Assembly (NCBI GenBank): GCA_902537945.1
Contig: CACBDG010000001.1
Location: 215,899-279,898, forward strand
Direction: 5' to 3'
Source: an uncultured SAR116 cluster alpha proteobacterium
GTDB lineage: Bacteria > Pseudomonadota > Alphaproteobacteria > Puniceispirillales > Marisalimonadaceae
DNA: 64,000 nucleotides
Within the stretch, counting starts at the first letter, position 1; each line of letters begins with the position of its first letter. Shown here piece after piece: positions 1 to 10,800 of this stretch. The position numbers were made by a program, and so were the translations under genes. The notes below the pieces were generated by a model that ran no database searches, was not told where the DNA came from, and saw only the letters and a program-made list of their open reading frames with translations.

Positions 1-441
1 AATCACGTTTATATTTGGCTGTAAACTATAATACCCTAATTCAAACCTAACCTGATCATTACCTTTGCCAGTAGCTCCATGTGATACAGCATCGGACCCA
101 GTTTTATTAGCAATTTCAATTTGTCTCTTTGCTATAAGAGGCCTTGCTATAGATGTACCTAGCAAATATACGCCCTCATATAAAGCATTTGCTCTAAACA
201 TTGGAAAAACAAAGTCTTTAACAAATTCCTCTTTTAAATCATCAATAAAAATTTCTTTTACACCCAACAATTCTGCATTTTTTCTGGCAGGCTCAACCTC
301 TTCACCTTGTCCAATGTCAGCTGTAAAAGTTACTACTTCGCATTGATAATTGTCTTGCAACCATTTTAAAATTACAGATGTGTCAAGCCCCCCCGAATAA
401 GCTAAAACTATTTTTTTGATTTTAGAATTTTTATTTAGCAT
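1..441 (-). CDS. argG: Argininosuccinate synthase, N-terminal part (cut by window edge)
   Basis: Reading the minus strand from the ATG at 441 gives 147 open codons running off the left edge, so only the N-terminal third is present; the ORF track misses it because no stop lies inside. The protein starts [20 protein letters not shown], and AYSGGLDTS is the N-type ATP pyrophosphatase P-loop of argininosuccinate synthase. Further on are TADIGQGEE, the ARPLIAK segment and [15 protein letters not shown], all hallmarks of the family. The enzyme joins citrulline and aspartate, using ATP, in cytosolic arginine synthesis. The track ORF at 65-346 on the plus strand is a shadow of this gene. About 260 bases of AT-rich spacer separate it from the divergent IalB-like gene. 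Confidence 0.95.
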   Translation of the reverse strand, partial: MLNKNSKIKKIVLAYSGGLDTSVILKWLQDNYQCEVVTFTADIGQGEEVEPARKNAELLGVKEIFIDDLKEEFVKDFVFPMFRANALYEGVYLLGTSIARPLIAKRQIEIANKTGSDAVSHGATGKGNDQVRFELGYYSLQPNINVI

Positions 442-701
442 TCTTTTTCCTTAATTAAGTAAAATTATCAAAGATCATGACTTTATGTATAACCTCAAAT
501 TATAATTTTGTAATTATGTTAAATAATCTTTTTAAAATTCTCACCAAAGTAAACTTCTTTATTAAAAGGTTGTCACTATTTATAAATATAGTATGTTATG
601 AATAATAAGTTTACTAAGAATAACTATTTATTTCTTTAACAATAAATCAATATGGTCATAGATTTGCATTAATTGTGATTATATTAAAGAGATTTGAGAT
701 A

Positions 702-1214
702 ATGATTATTAATTTTTACAAATATTTTATTTTTATATCTCTATTATTTTTTTTTATAAACCCAGCTTTAAGTGAAACAAAATTGTTGGGAACTGAAAAA
801 TATTGGAAAGCCTATTCAACTAAATCAGATAAAATTAAAACTTGTTTTATAACTTCTGAACCAATAAAAACTGAAGGTAAATTTAAAAAAAATAATAGAG
901 GGAAACCCTACGTTTTTGTTACAAATATTAAAAATGGAACACATCATGAAGTGTCTATTAAAGCTGGATTTAATTTTAAAAAAAATAAAGATGTAATTTT
1001 TGACATTGATGGAAAGAAAACAAAATTATTTCCAGTTGATGACAGGGCTTGGTCAGAAAGTTCAAAAATTGACAGATACTTAGTTCAATCTATGAGGAAG
1101 GGACAAAAATTATTTGTTACTGGTACTTCAACTCCTGGCAATAAAATTACTGATACTTATTCATTGTCGGGTTTTACAAAAGCACTTCGATTAATTGACA
1201 AAAGTTGTTCTTAA
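702..1214 (+). CDS. Invasion-associated locus B (IalB) family exported protein
   Basis: The track opens this ORF at a GTG (675), but the ATG at 702 directly precedes a signal peptide (MIINFYKYFIF, hydrophobic core, then ALSE), so 702 is preferred. The mature part of about 150 residues has the IalB pattern: an early W (KYWKAYS), a Cys (KTCFIT), FVTNIKNG, a DRAW segment, and a C-terminal RLIDKSC. The two cysteines, near positions 45 and 170, probably pair. IalB-family proteins are periplasmic or envelope proteins widespread in alphaproteobacteria and often sit just upstream of rlmN, as here (28-base gap). The name comes from Bartonella; no invasion role should be inferred. Molecular function is unknown. 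A TTGTCA/TATGTT pair near 570-597 could be its promoter, but this is weak. Confidence 0.75.
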   Translation: MIINFYKYFIFISLLFFFINPALSETKLLGTEKYWKAYSTKSDKIKTCFITSEPIKTEGKFKKNNRGKPYVFVTNIKNGTHHEVSIKAGFNFKKNKDVIFDIDGKKTKLFPVDDRAWSESSKIDRYLVQSMRKGQKLFVTGTSTPGNKITDTYSLSGFTKALRLIDKSCS

Positions 1215-1242
1215 TTAAAAACAATAAACTGAGAAAGTTAAA

Positions 1243-2340
1243 ATGATTAAACAAGATCTTTTAGATTTTAGTTTTGATGAATTACAAGATTTTTGCAGAG
1301 ATAATAATATTCCAAAATTTAGAGCATCTCAAATTTGGAGTTGGATGTATTGTTTTGGACTTAAATCTTTTGAAAATATGAATAATGTATCAAAAATATC
1401 TAGAGAATTCTTTAATAATATTTCTTTTATTTCAAGACCAGAAATATCCGAAATGCAGAAAAGTAAAGATGGTACAATAAAATGGTTATTAAAATTAAAT
1501 GATAATTCTGAGGTTGAAACTGTTTACATACCACAAGATGATAGAGGAACAGTTTGTTTGTCTAGCCAAGTCGGCTGTACTCTAAACTGTTCATTTTGTC
1601 ACACTGGAACACAAACACTAGTAAGAAATCTTACTTCTGGTGAAATTGTTGGACAGTTGATGATTGTTATGGACCATTTAAATGATTGGCCCTCTGGAAA
1701 AAATAATAGAAAAGTAACTAATATTGTTATGATGGGTATGGGTGAACCATTACTTAATTATGATCAAGTTTGTAAAGCAATTAAGATTATGATGTCTGAA
1801 GATGGTATTGCTATTTCAAGAAGAAGAATTACTTTATCAACATCAGGAATTATTCCAAACATTGAAAAAACTGGAATTGACCTAGGTGTTAATTTAGCTA
1901 TCTCGCTACATGCAGTTAATGATGAATTGAGAAACAAATTGGTTCCAATTAATAAAAAGTATAATTTAGAAAATTTGATAAACTCTTGTAAAAATTATCC
2001 TAAATTATCTAATTCCAGAAGAATTACATGGGAATATGTAATGTTAAAAGATGTGAACGACAATTCAGAAGATGCCATTAATTTGATAAAGTTAATACGT
2101 GGCATTCCATCAAAAATTAATTTAATTCCTTTCAATCCTTGGCCAGGTTCTTTTTTTGAGGCATCAACTCAGAAAAAAATTGATAACTTTGCAAAAATTT
2201 TGATGTGTGCAGGATTTGCCTCTCCAATAAGAAAGCCAAGGGGACAAGATATTTATGCTGCTTGTGGACAGTTAAAGTCAAATAGTGAAAAAATAAGAAA
2301 ATCACAAATTAATAAGCTTGTGCCAATTCATAATTTTTAA
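1243..2340 (+). CDS. rlmN: 23S rRNA A2503 / tRNA A37 C2-methyltransferase RlmN
   Basis: A 365-residue radical SAM enzyme of normal family length. The [4Fe-4S]-binding CxxxCxxC is visible in CTLNCSFCHTG, followed by the MMGMGEPLLNYD segment, SLHAVNDELR and a C-terminal RGQDIYAACGQL, which carries the conserved Cys that forms the methylated/covalent intermediate. The family makes 2-methyladenosine at position 2503 of 23S rRNA and at A37 of some tRNAs in the cytosol. It follows the IalB-like gene by 28 bases and is probably cotranscribed with it. Nothing unusual was seen. Confidence 0.96.
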   Translation: MIKQDLLDFSFDELQDFCRDNNIPKFRASQIWSWMYCFGLKSFENMNNVSKISREFFNNISFISRPEISEMQKSKDGTIKWLLKLNDNSEVETVYIPQDDRGTVCLSSQVGCTLNCSFCHTGTQTLVRNLTSGEIVGQLMIVMDHLNDWPSGKNNRKVTNIVMMGMGEPLLNYDQVCKAIKIMMSEDGIAISRRRITLSTSGIIPNIEKTGIDLGVNLAISLHAVNDELRNKLVPINKKYNLENLINSCKNYPKLSNSRRITWEYVMLKDVNDNSEDAINLIKLIRGIPSKINLIPFNPWPGSFFEASTQKKIDNFAKILMCAGFASPIRKPRGQDIYAACGQLKSNSEKIRKSQINKLVPIHNF

Positions 2341-2433
2341 AATATTAAATTTTTGTCAAACTATTGCTTTAGGTCACATTAAGTATTACATTATAAATAA
2401 CTTAAATTAATTATTTAAAAGGATAATATTTTC

Positions 2434-3162
2434 ATGAATGATAATCGTTTTATGTCAAGCTCAAATGCTCAAGCTACCCAAATTGATTTGGGACTAAGAT
2501 CATATATGCTTGGTGTTTATAATCATATGACAACTGCCCTAGCTTTGACAGGATTAATGGCTATGGGATTAAATTTTCTTGCCATTTCAAATGGTGCATT
2601 AACACCCATTGGTGAATTATTTTTCTTAAGTCCACTGAAGTGGGTTGTTATGTTAGCACCTTTAGGGATGGTATTCTACATTTCAGCAAAGTTAAATAGT
2701 ATTTCTGCTGAAAAGGCTAGGAATTTATTTTATATTTATGCTGGTCTAATGGGTCTATCATTATCATCATTGTTGCTAATTTATACTGGTGCGTCAGTAG
2801 TTAAAGCTTTCTTTGTTACAGCTGCGGCTTTTGCAGCATTGTCTATCTATGGTTATACGACTAAAAAATCTCTTTCTGGATTAGGTTCATTCCTTATGAT
2901 GGGTGTGTTTGGACTAATAATAGCGCAGATAGTCAATATTTTTATGGCCTCAACACAATTAGATTTTATGATATCTATTGTCGGAGTATTAATATTTGCT
3001 GGCTTAACTGCTTATGATACCCAAAAAATTAAAAATATGTATTTAGCTGGTGATAATAATGAAGTAGCTGGAAAAAAGTCTGTATTAGGTGCTTTAACTT
3101 TATACTTAGATTTTATCTTAATGTTTCAGTTTTTATTAGCTTTTTTAGGAAACAGAGAATAA
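2434..3162 (+). CDS. Bax inhibitor-1 / YccA family integral membrane protein
   Basis: A 242-residue protein with seven likely membrane segments and the Bax1-I signature: N-terminal LRSYMLGVYNHMTTALALTG, an internal LSLSSLLLIYTG segment, and C-terminal GLTAYDTQKIKNMY followed by ALTLYLDFILMF. The Asp residues in the last two segments match the pH-sensing di-aspartyl pair described for bacterial BsYetJ. Bacterial members act as inner-membrane calcium/proton leak channels or interact with FtsH (YccA); which applies here is unknown. A strong hairpin terminator lies just after the stop. An AAAGGA ribosome site precedes the ATG. Confidence 0.92.
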   Translation: MNDNRFMSSSNAQATQIDLGLRSYMLGVYNHMTTALALTGLMAMGLNFLAISNGALTPIGELFFLSPLKWVVMLAPLGMVFYISAKLNSISAEKARNLFYIYAGLMGLSLSSLLLIYTGASVVKAFFVTAAAFAALSIYGYTTKKSLSGLGSFLMMGVFGLIIAQIVNIFMASTQLDFMISIVGVLIFAGLTAYDTQKIKNMYLAGDNNEVAGKKSVLGALTLYLDFILMFQFLLAFLGNRE

Positions 3163-3181
3163 ATTCTACAAATCAATTCAA

Positions 3182-3208
3182 AAAAAACCATCGAAAGATG
3201 GTTTTTTT
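3182..3208. terminator. Bidirectional rho-independent terminator between Bax1-I gene and GPx gene
   Basis: A perfect inverted repeat AAAAAACCATC-GAAA-GATGGTTTTTT with a GAAA tetraloop. The A-run before and T-run after let it serve both convergent genes; it touches the TAA stop of the minus-strand peroxidase gene. Confidence 0.88.
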
Positions 3209-3749
3209 ATTGTAATATTACTTTATCAATTTCTTTTGTAATTTTATTCGAACTTGGCTGTGTTGTACTGGCAAACCATTTTACTAATAAACCTTCTTTA
3301 TTAATAAGATATTTATAGAAATTCCATTTTGGAAAAGCTAAAAATCCAGCTTCTTTTTTTATCCATTTAAAAAAGGGGTGTCCTTTCTCCCCTTTTATAT
3401 CAGTAATTTCAGTAAGCAAAAAAGAAACGTCAAAATTTATGGTACAAAATTCTTTGACCTTTTGATTTGATGATAACTCTTGATTTCCAAAATTATTAGA
3501 AGGTATACCAAGAACAATTAGTCCATCTTTCTTATATTTCTGATGAAGAGATTCTAAATCGCTGTATTGATAAGTAAAGCCGCAAAGCGAAGCTGTATTA
3601 ACAATGAAAATAGGTCTGCCTTTGAAATCATTCAAATTAATGTTTTTTCCATCTATTGAATTAAAACTAAATTGATAAACATCTGCTTCAACGTTAGAAG
3701 TCATTGATACACCTATAATTGTTATTATAAAGATTAAAATTTTATTCAT
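3207..3749 (-). CDS. Exported glutathione peroxidase-family thiol peroxidase
   Basis: A 180-residue protein with an N-terminal hydrophobic signal (MNKILIFIITIIGVSM). The mature part has the GPx fold markers: FKGRPIFIVNTASLCGFT, where the Cys of CGFT occupies the peroxidatic Cys/Sec position; FGNQE, holding the Gln of the catalytic tetrad; and KWNFYKYLI, holding the Trp and Asn. The usual FPCNQF segment is IPSNNF here, so the Cys there is replaced by Ser. Bacterial Cys-GPx proteins reduce hydroperoxides, commonly with thioredoxin-like donors. The predicted export suggests the periplasm. The gene starts inside the last codons of the upstream monooxygenase gene (8-base overlap), so the two are translationally linked. 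Confidence 0.85.
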   Translation of the reverse strand: MNKILIFIITIIGVSMTSNVEADVYQFSFNSIDGKNINLNDFKGRPIFIVNTASLCGFTYQYSDLESLHQKYKKDGLIVLGIPSNNFGNQELSSNQKVKEFCTINFDVSFLLTEITDIKGEKGHPFFKWIKKEAGFLAFPKWNFYKYLINKEGLLVKWFASTTQPSSNKITKEIDKVILQ

Positions 3750-4857
3750 AACTCTCTGTTGTCCAAATAGGACTCAAAATTTTATTCAATAAATTATTCC
3801 CATTTAACTTCAAGCTATAATCTCTAAAATATTTTGCAATATTTTTTGCATTAAGTATCTCACCAACCATTTTTGAATTTTTAGCCAACATATCTTTTTT
3901 TGTATATTTTTCTTTAACAAACATACTTACAATTTCATAAAAGTCATAATTTTCGTTCAATAATTTCTTGATGTAAACAGCATCTTCTAATATTTGATTG
4001 CCTGCTTGGGCAGTATGTGGAGGGATTGCAAAAGCAGCATCTCCAAATAGAAATAATCCGTTCTTATAAATTGAAGTTTTTTCTCCATCATTAAATGAGG
4101 CATATGTAATTCTCCAATCTAAATTTTCAGGAATAAGATAATTCAAAATCTTATTCTTTAAGATTGGAGGTTTAGTCTCATTATTTTGTGGAACAAAAAT
4201 ATAATTTGTTGTTTTTTTATTATTAATAATTGTGGGATAAATTACATAATAACCATTTTCATGAATTAAAACCTGTAAAATTGTTTTTGATAAATTGTAG
4301 GCACTGTTATTAAATGAGACTGCTCTAAAAATTTTTTTCTTTTTCGTATAACTATTTGTTCCAACTACAAACTTTCTACTAACTCCTTCAATACCATCAG
4401 AACCAATCATTAAACTAGCTTTGTATATGTTGCCTTCATCGTCAATTAATTCTTTACAATTATTACTAGAAATTATGTTTGTCACATTTGAATTATGTAT
4501 TTTTATAGTATTGTTTTTAAGGGCATGATTTTTGAAAAAACTAATTATTCTTTTTCTTTCAATAGAACCATAATTGTAATTATGTTGTAATAAGTTATGA
4601 TGGTATAAAAGTTCTAAATTATTTTTTGAATTTAATTTTTTTATGTAAATATTATAAAATGGTTCCAAATATTTTTGAATATTTTTGAATTCTATAAGAT
4701 TTGATAAAGCTTCCCAGCCATTGGGAGTAATCTGTTGGGATCCAAAACTTTCGTTTCTTCCTTCAAAGATATCTATGGAGTAACCGCTGTTAGCAAAAAC
4801 ACTTGCAGCTATCCAAGAAGAAAATCCTCCACCAATTATAGTTAAATGCTTTTTCAT
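3742..4857 (-). CDS. FAD-dependent monooxygenase (UbiH/salicylate hydroxylase-like)
   Basis: A 371-residue flavoprotein of the PHBH-type monooxygenase superfamily. The N-terminus LTIIGGGFSSWIAASVF carries the Rossmann GxGxxx dinucleotide motif, MIGSDGIEG is the DG motif, and GLFLFGDAAFAIPPHTAQAG near residue 270 is the GD motif with the conserved proline. Substrate is unknown: the middle domain, which sets specificity, is not recognisable. It is slightly short and lacks an aromatic hydroxylase C-terminal domain. It overlaps a glutathione peroxidase gene by 8 bases, possibly pairing oxygen chemistry with peroxide removal (inference). A 207-base AT-rich spacer upstream separates it from divergent pckA. 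Confidence 0.78.
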   Translation of the reverse strand: MKKHLTIIGGGFSSWIAASVFANSGYSIDIFEGRNESFGSQQITPNGWEALSNLIEFKNIQKYLEPFYNIYIKKLNSKNNLELLYHHNLLQHNYNYGSIERKRIISFFKNHALKNNTIKIHNSNVTNIISSNNCKELIDDEGNIYKASLMIGSDGIEGVSRKFVVGTNSYTKKKKIFRAVSFNNSAYNLSKTILQVLIHENGYYVIYPTIINNKKTTNYIFVPQNNETKPPILKNKILNYLIPENLDWRITYASFNDGEKTSIYKNGLFLFGDAAFAIPPHTAQAGNQILEDAVYIKKLLNENYDFYEIVSMFVKEKYTKKDMLAKNSKMVGEILNAKNIAKYFRDYSLKLNGNNLLNKILSPIWTTESYE

Positions 4858-5064
4858 CTATTTATAAAATATTTTTAATATAATAAGAATAAAACCTTGA
4901 AATCAAATAGTAAAATAGTATATGGCTAATATATTAGAAAAAACTAATAATTTACATCATTTTTTTGATTTTTTTAATATAACTTTATTAATTATAATTA
5001 ACTTGAACTTTAATCAAAAATACTAAACATTAATTTACACGCATAATTAAATTTTGAGAATTTT

Positions 5065-6681
5065 ATGAATACAAAAGTGCAAAAACAATTATCTGACATT
5101 GGAATAAATAATATTTCTGAAATAGTTTATAATCCATCTTATGATCTTCTTTATGATGAAGAAAATTCTAAAAGATTAACAGGTTTTGAAAAAGTGCAGA
5201 ATACTGAATTTGGAGCTGTTAATGTAATGACGGGCATTTATACTGGCAGATCCCCAAAAGATAAGTATATTTTAAAAGATGAAACAACTAAAGATAATTT
5301 ATGGTGGACTTCAGAAACTTCTAAAAATGATAATAAACCAATTGATAAAAAAATATGGAAAGATCTATACGATATAGTTAGTAAACAGCTTTCAAATAAA
5401 AAACTGTATGTAGTTGATGCATTGTGTGGAGCTAATAATGAAAGTTGCCTTAGAGTAAGATTTGTGATGGAAGTTGCTTGGCAAGCGCATTTTGTAAAAA
5501 ACATGTTTATCAGACCATCTGAAGAAGAACTCAAAGATTTTGAACCAGATTTTCACGTTTTAAATGGGTCTAAATCAATTAATAAAAACTTTAAAGAACA
5601 AGGTTTAAATTCTGAAACATTCATAGCTTTTAATTTAACCGAAAAAATTCAGATAATAGGTGGTACTTGGTACGGCGGTGAAATGAAAAAGGGAATGTTT
5701 TCTGTGATGAATTATCTTTTACCACAAAAAAATATAGCATCAATGCATTGTTCTGCTAATAAAGGTCGTGACGGGTCTGTGGCATTATTTTTTGGTCTCT
5801 CAGGCACAGGAAAAACAACTTTATCTACAGACCCAAAGAGGCAATTAATTGGTGATGATGAACATGGCTGGGATAATGAGGGTGTATTTAATTTTGAAGG
5901 TGGTTGTTATGCAAAAACTATCAACCTTGATAAAGATAAAGAACCAGATATTTTTAAAGCAGTTAGAAGGGACGCTCTTCTTGAAAACGTTACTGTTAAC
6001 GAAAATGGGATTGTTGATTACAATGATACTTCGGTTACTCAAAACACTAGAGTTTCATACCCAATTCATCACATTGAAAATATTGTTAAGCCTATCTCAA
6101 AAGGGAAACATGCCTCTAAAATTATTTTTTTAACGGCTGATGCTTTTGGAGTTCTTCCACCAGTATCAAAATTATCATATGATCAAGCTGAATATCATTT
6201 TCTATCAGGATTTACAGCAAAATTAGCTGGTACAGAAAGAGGTGTGACGGAACCTCAGCCTGCTTTTTCAGCATGTTATGGAGCGGCTTTTTTAATGTTA
6301 CATCCAACAAAATATTCAAATGTTTTGTCCAAAAAAATGAAAGCTTCAAATTCAAAAGTTTTTTTAGTTAATACAGGTTGGAATGGTAAAGGTGATAGAA
6401 TTTCTTTGAAGGATACAAGATTAATCATAGATGCTATATTAAATGATGAATTAAATAACATAGAAACTGAAGTTATACCTTATTTTAACTTAGCAATCCC
6501 TAAAAGTTTAAAGAGTATTTCGCCAAATGTAATTGATCCAAGAAAATCTTGGAATACAAATGTTGAATGGGAAATAAAGGCGAAGGAATTAGCTAAATTA
6601 TTTATCAATAATTTCCAAAAATTTTGTGATAACGATCATGGGAAAAAACTACAAGTTTCTGGCCCCCAAATTTTAGAATAA
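5065..6681 (+). CDS. pckA: Phosphoenolpyruvate carboxykinase (ATP)
   Basis: A 538-residue protein matching ATP-dependent PEPCK in length and motifs: TGRSPKDKY near the N-terminus, [11 protein letters not shown] with the metal/substrate Lys, the kinase loop [11 protein letters not shown], the metal-binding GDDEHGW, and [14 protein letters not shown] with TRVSYP before it. It converts oxaloacetate and ATP to phosphoenolpyruvate, CO2 and ADP, the entry to gluconeogenesis, in the cytosol. The ChvI/ChvG regulators that neighbour pckA in Rhizobiales are absent. The next gene, an efflux adaptor, starts only 16 bases after the stop. Confidence 0.97.
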   Translation: MNTKVQKQLSDIGINNISEIVYNPSYDLLYDEENSKRLTGFEKVQNTEFGAVNVMTGIYTGRSPKDKYILKDETTKDNLWWTSETSKNDNKPIDKKIWKDLYDIVSKQLSNKKLYVVDALCGANNESCLRVRFVMEVAWQAHFVKNMFIRPSEEELKDFEPDFHVLNGSKSINKNFKEQGLNSETFIAFNLTEKIQIIGGTWYGGEMKKGMFSVMNYLLPQKNIASMHCSANKGRDGSVALFFGLSGTGKTTLSTDPKRQLIGDDEHGWDNEGVFNFEGGCYAKTINLDKDKEPDIFKAVRRDALLENVTVNENGIVDYNDTSVTQNTRVSYPIHHIENIVKPISKGKHASKIIFLTADAFGVLPPVSKLSYDQAEYHFLSGFTAKLAGTERGVTEPQPAFSACYGAAFLMLHPTKYSNVLSKKMKASNSKVFLVNTGWNGKGDRISLKDTRLIIDAILNDELNNIETEVIPYFNLAIPKSLKSISPNVIDPRKSWNTNVEWEIKAKELAKLFINNFQKFCDNDHGKKLQVSGPQILE

Positions 6682-6697
6682 TATTTTGTTTTTATAT

Positions 6698-7816
6698 ATG
6701 GAAAAAATGAAAATTTTATTTGCTATATTAGTTAATCTATCAATTTTTATTTCATTTCCTTTATTTGCTCAATCTTCTTTAAAGAACAAGGGTAAAAGAG
6801 TATCTTTAGTTAATGTAAATAAAGTTCAATATTTTGATCAAGCAGAAAAAACTGAATCTATAGGTATATTAGTAGCTACTAATCCAACTATTATTTCGTC
6901 TAAGATTAATCAAGAAATTTTAAAAATTCACTTCAACATTGGGGATAATGTTAAGAAAAATGATGTTTTATTCACTCTTGATTCAAAAGATATTTTGAGA
7001 AATATTGAACAAATTTATGCTGAAATGAAATATGAAAGACAGATACTTGATATTTTAGAAAAAAAACTATCATTAAGACTTTCAAAGGTTGAAAATGCTA
7101 AAAATTTAAAAAAACAAAATATAATTACTCAAGATAACTTAGATGGGATTAATATTTTACTTCTTGAAAATCAACAACAAATTACTCAAAGAAAATATAA
7201 TATTAAAAGACTTGAAATCTTACTCAGAGAAAATACAGAAAATTTAAGTTTCTCTAAGGTCTTATCACCAGTTAATGGAAATATTGTCAATATAGATGTA
7301 CAAGTTGGAGCTTTGGCATCCAAAGGAAAAGTTTTAGCATCTATCCTTAACAATAAATCATATGAAATAGAAACTGATTTAAGATCTGATTTGGTCTCTA
7401 AGGTTAAACTTGGATCAAATGTTGATATATTAAAAGATAATCAAATCTTTTTAGGAAAAGTTAGAGGTATTGTTAATCTTGAAAATATAAGAACTGGAAC
7501 AAGGAAAATACGAATTAGTTTAAATGACATCTTGCCAAATAACCTAAACGCATCTGGTACTAGATTTACATTATATATTTCAGTTGGAGATAAAATTCCA
7601 AGACTACTTATACCAAAAGACGCGTTAATACCTATTGGTAATAAAAAAATTGTATATGTAGTTGATAAAGGTTTAGCACAAAAAAAGTTTATTGAAACTG
7701 GGGTGTCTGTTGGAGATAAAATAGAGATTTTAAAAGGGGTGGAAGAGGGACAATTAGTCGTTACAAAGGGAAACGAAAATTTAAGACCCAACCAAGAAGT
7801 TAAAATAAAAAGATAG
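6698..7816 (+). CDS. RND efflux periplasmic adaptor (membrane fusion protein)
   Basis: The track uses TTG at 6686; ATG at 6698 (or 6707, preceded by GGAAAA) is more likely and begins a signal peptide ending near LFAQS. The mature protein has the HlyD/AcrA layout: a first half-lipoyl strand (ILKIHFNIGDNVKKNDVLFTLDSKD), an alpha-helical hairpin (roughly residues 110-185), the second half-lipoyl (SFSKVLSPVNGNIVNIDVQVGALASKG) and a beta-barrel domain ending VVTKGNENLRPNQEVKIK. It bridges the inner-membrane pump downstream (30-base gap) to an outer-membrane channel not encoded here. No lipobox is seen, so it is likely soluble or anchored by its signal segment. Confidence 0.88.
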   Translation: MEKMKILFAILVNLSIFISFPLFAQSSLKNKGKRVSLVNVNKVQYFDQAEKTESIGILVATNPTIISSKINQEILKIHFNIGDNVKKNDVLFTLDSKDILRNIEQIYAEMKYERQILDILEKKLSLRLSKVENAKNLKKQNIITQDNLDGINILLLENQQQITQRKYNIKRLEILLRENTENLSFSKVLSPVNGNIVNIDVQVGALASKGKVLASILNNKSYEIETDLRSDLVSKVKLGSNVDILKDNQIFLGKVRGIVNLENIRTGTRKIRISLNDILPNNLNASGTRFTLYISVGDKIPRLLIPKDALIPIGNKKIVYVVDKGLAQKKFIETGVSVGDKIEILKGVEEGQLVVTKGNENLRPNQEVKIKR

Positions 7817-7846
7817 AAAAAACAATTTTAGATTTAGCTACATGAT

Positions 7847-10800
7847 ATGGATAACTTAATCAAATTTGCAATTAAACAGCCTATAGCCATTGTTGCAATG
7901 GTAATTTTAATTTTTGCTTTTGGTTTTATTTCTTTACAAAAAATACCAATACAAATGACACCTGATATAGATAAACCCATTTTACAAGTGAGAGTTTTAT
8001 GGCCCGGTGCATCACCAAAAGACGTAGAAAGGGAAGTAGTTACTAGAGTTGAATTAGCAGTTAGTTCACTTATAGGTGTTGAAAACGTTGAATCAGATAG
8101 TCGCTTTGGATCAGCAAAAGTAACACTTACATATTCTCTTGGCCAAGATATGGATGTAGCACTTGTTAAGCTTCTTAATAAAGTCTCCTCAATTGATGGT
8201 TTGCCCCTTGATGCAAAACGACCCACTGTTAGAACCTCTAATTCAGAGGATAGCCCAATCTCTTATCTAGCAATGATTAAATTACCAGAATCTAAAATAA
8301 AAGATTTATGGAGATTAGGTGACTTTGTTGAATATGAAATAATTGAAAAATTGTCTAAAATTGAAGGTATCTCAGAGATATCATCTCGTGGGGGACAAAG
8401 AAAAGAGTTAAAGGTTTCATTAGATATTCAAAAATTATCCAAATATTCAATTTCAATTCCAACAGTTTTGAATGCGTTAAAAGCTAGTTCTGCGCAAGTG
8501 ACTGTGGGTGAAATAATTGAAGGAAAAAGAACATATTCTGTAAGAGCAGAAGCTATATCATATACACCTTCAAGTGCTAAAAACATTATTTTGAGATCTG
8601 AGATTGGATCAGATGGCATTCCAGTAAACATTAGACTTAAAGATGTAGCAAAAATTTATATGTCTTACAAAAAACCAACTAGTTTCAGAAGAATGAATGG
8701 ACAAGATGCTATTACTTTTAGAGTTATTAGAGAAGCAAACTCAAATGTAGTAAAAATAATTGAAAATTTAAAAGCAGAAGTTGAAAAACTAAATAAAGGT
8801 ATTCTTGCAAAAAATGGACTTGACCTAAAAATTGTTTATGACGAAACCGTATATATTAATGCAGCTATTAAACTGGTTCAACAAAATATTATAATTGGTG
8901 GAATTTTGGCTGTTTGTATGTTGATGCTTTTCTTAAGAAATTTCAGGCCCACATTTATAATAATGTTGGCTATTCCTATTTCGATCATTGGAACCTTTGT
9001 AGTAATTTCGTGGTTAGGTCTATCTGTAAATGTTATTTCACTTGCTGGATTAGCATTTGTAGTAGGAATGGTTGTTGATGCTTCAATAGTAAGTCAAGAG
9101 AATATCTTTAGATTGAAACAGGCCGGGATGTCTTCCACTTTAGCATCTTACAATGGTTCAAGACAAGTTTGGGCTCCTATATTAGGATCAGCTCTTACTA
9201 CTGTTGTGGTGTTTATTCCAATTTTATTATTAAATTTACCAATTGGACAATTATTTAGAGATATTGGCATAGCAATCTCGGTATCAGTTTTAATTTCAGT
9301 ATTAATTTCTATAACATTAATACCTTCAGTTTCTGCAAGAATATTAAGTGATTCCTCTAAAAAACAATCTAAAAAATTTTCTATTAAATATATAGATAAT
9401 TTCGCAAGTAAATTTGCTTCAGTAATACTGAAATATGCTTCTTGGTCAACTAGCTCCATAAAAGCTGGTTTGGTAGTTGTTTTTGGATTAATAGTAACCT
9501 CTATAATAATAATAATATCTCTTCTTCCTCCACTTGATTACTTACCAGATGGTAATAGAAACTTTGTCTTTGCGCGTATATCAGTCCCACCAGGTTATAA
9601 TAAAGAAGCAACTCTTGAAATATCTAAAGCAATGGAAAGAGCAGCAAAACCACTTTGGGAAGCAGAAATCGACGACCCTAATGACAAACCAAAGATTGCA
9701 CGTTTCTTCTTCATAGCTTACTCTGGCGGGGCATTTGCAGGAGCTGCTGCTGAAAATCCACAAAGAGTGAGAGAAATTTTACCTGTATTGACAAAACCAA
9801 TTAGAACTCAACCAGGAGCAAGAGCTTTTGCTCAACAAGCTTCATTATTTGGAAGATCTGTTGGTGGATCAAGAGTGATAAAATTAGAAATTACAGGACC
9901 TTCTTTGGATTTGATTCAACCTATTGCACAGAAAATTTTAATCAATATTAAAAGTGAGTTTCCTCAAAAAAATGGACATCAAGTACGGGCAGTACCTCAA
10001 ATGGGAACAGGGTCTCCACAGGTTATAATAAGACCAATTACTGAAAGGTTAGCTGATGTTGGAATATCGGCTAGAGAGTTAGCGCAAACTTTGGATGTTT
10101 ATAATGATGGGATTAGGGTTATTGAGATACCTTTTGAAGGTAGGTTAATAGAACTAGTTTTAACCTCTAATAAGGCTGAGACAAATAAAATTGATGATCT
10201 AAAAAATTTACCTTTAATCCTTCAAACTGGTGAATTAGTAAGATTGTCGCAAGTTGCTGATATTAATTTGATTGGGGCTCCTGAACAGATTAAAAGATTA
10301 TTTGGAAAAAGAGTAATAACTCTACAACTTCGACCACATGAAAGTGTTTCTTTAGAAAATGCTGTTTTAAAATTACAAACTTTAGTCATTAAACCTTTAG
10401 TGAAAGAAATACCTAATAATATTTCAATTAATTTATCTGGTGCAGCTAGTGAATTAGAACGCACATGGATGTCAATGAAAAATAATGTAATGATTGCATT
10501 TGTTGTTATTTTTTTATTACTAACTGTTTTAATGAAATCGTTTATACTTCCTTTTGTTATAGTTATAACTGTTCCAATAGCTGGCGCAGGAGGAGTATTG
10601 GGGCTAGTAATTTTAAATCAATTTAGTGCTCAATCAATGGATATGCTAACTATGTTAGGTTTTATAATTTTAACTGGAATTGTTGTTAACAATTCTATTT
10701 TAATGGTAGAACAAACTCTTTGGCATTTAAGACACGAAACCAAGAAGATTTCTGATGCTATTACAGAGGCTACTAGGAATAGGATAAGACCGATCTTTAT

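Noticed and set aside
65-346. Plus-strand ORF of 93 residues in the track
   Set aside because: It is the antisense shadow of argG, whose protein reads cleanly on the minus strand.
5849-6133. Plus-strand 94-residue ORF inside pckA
   Set aside because: Out-of-frame shadow in a strongly conserved gene; composition (IM/ILK-rich) is not protein-like.
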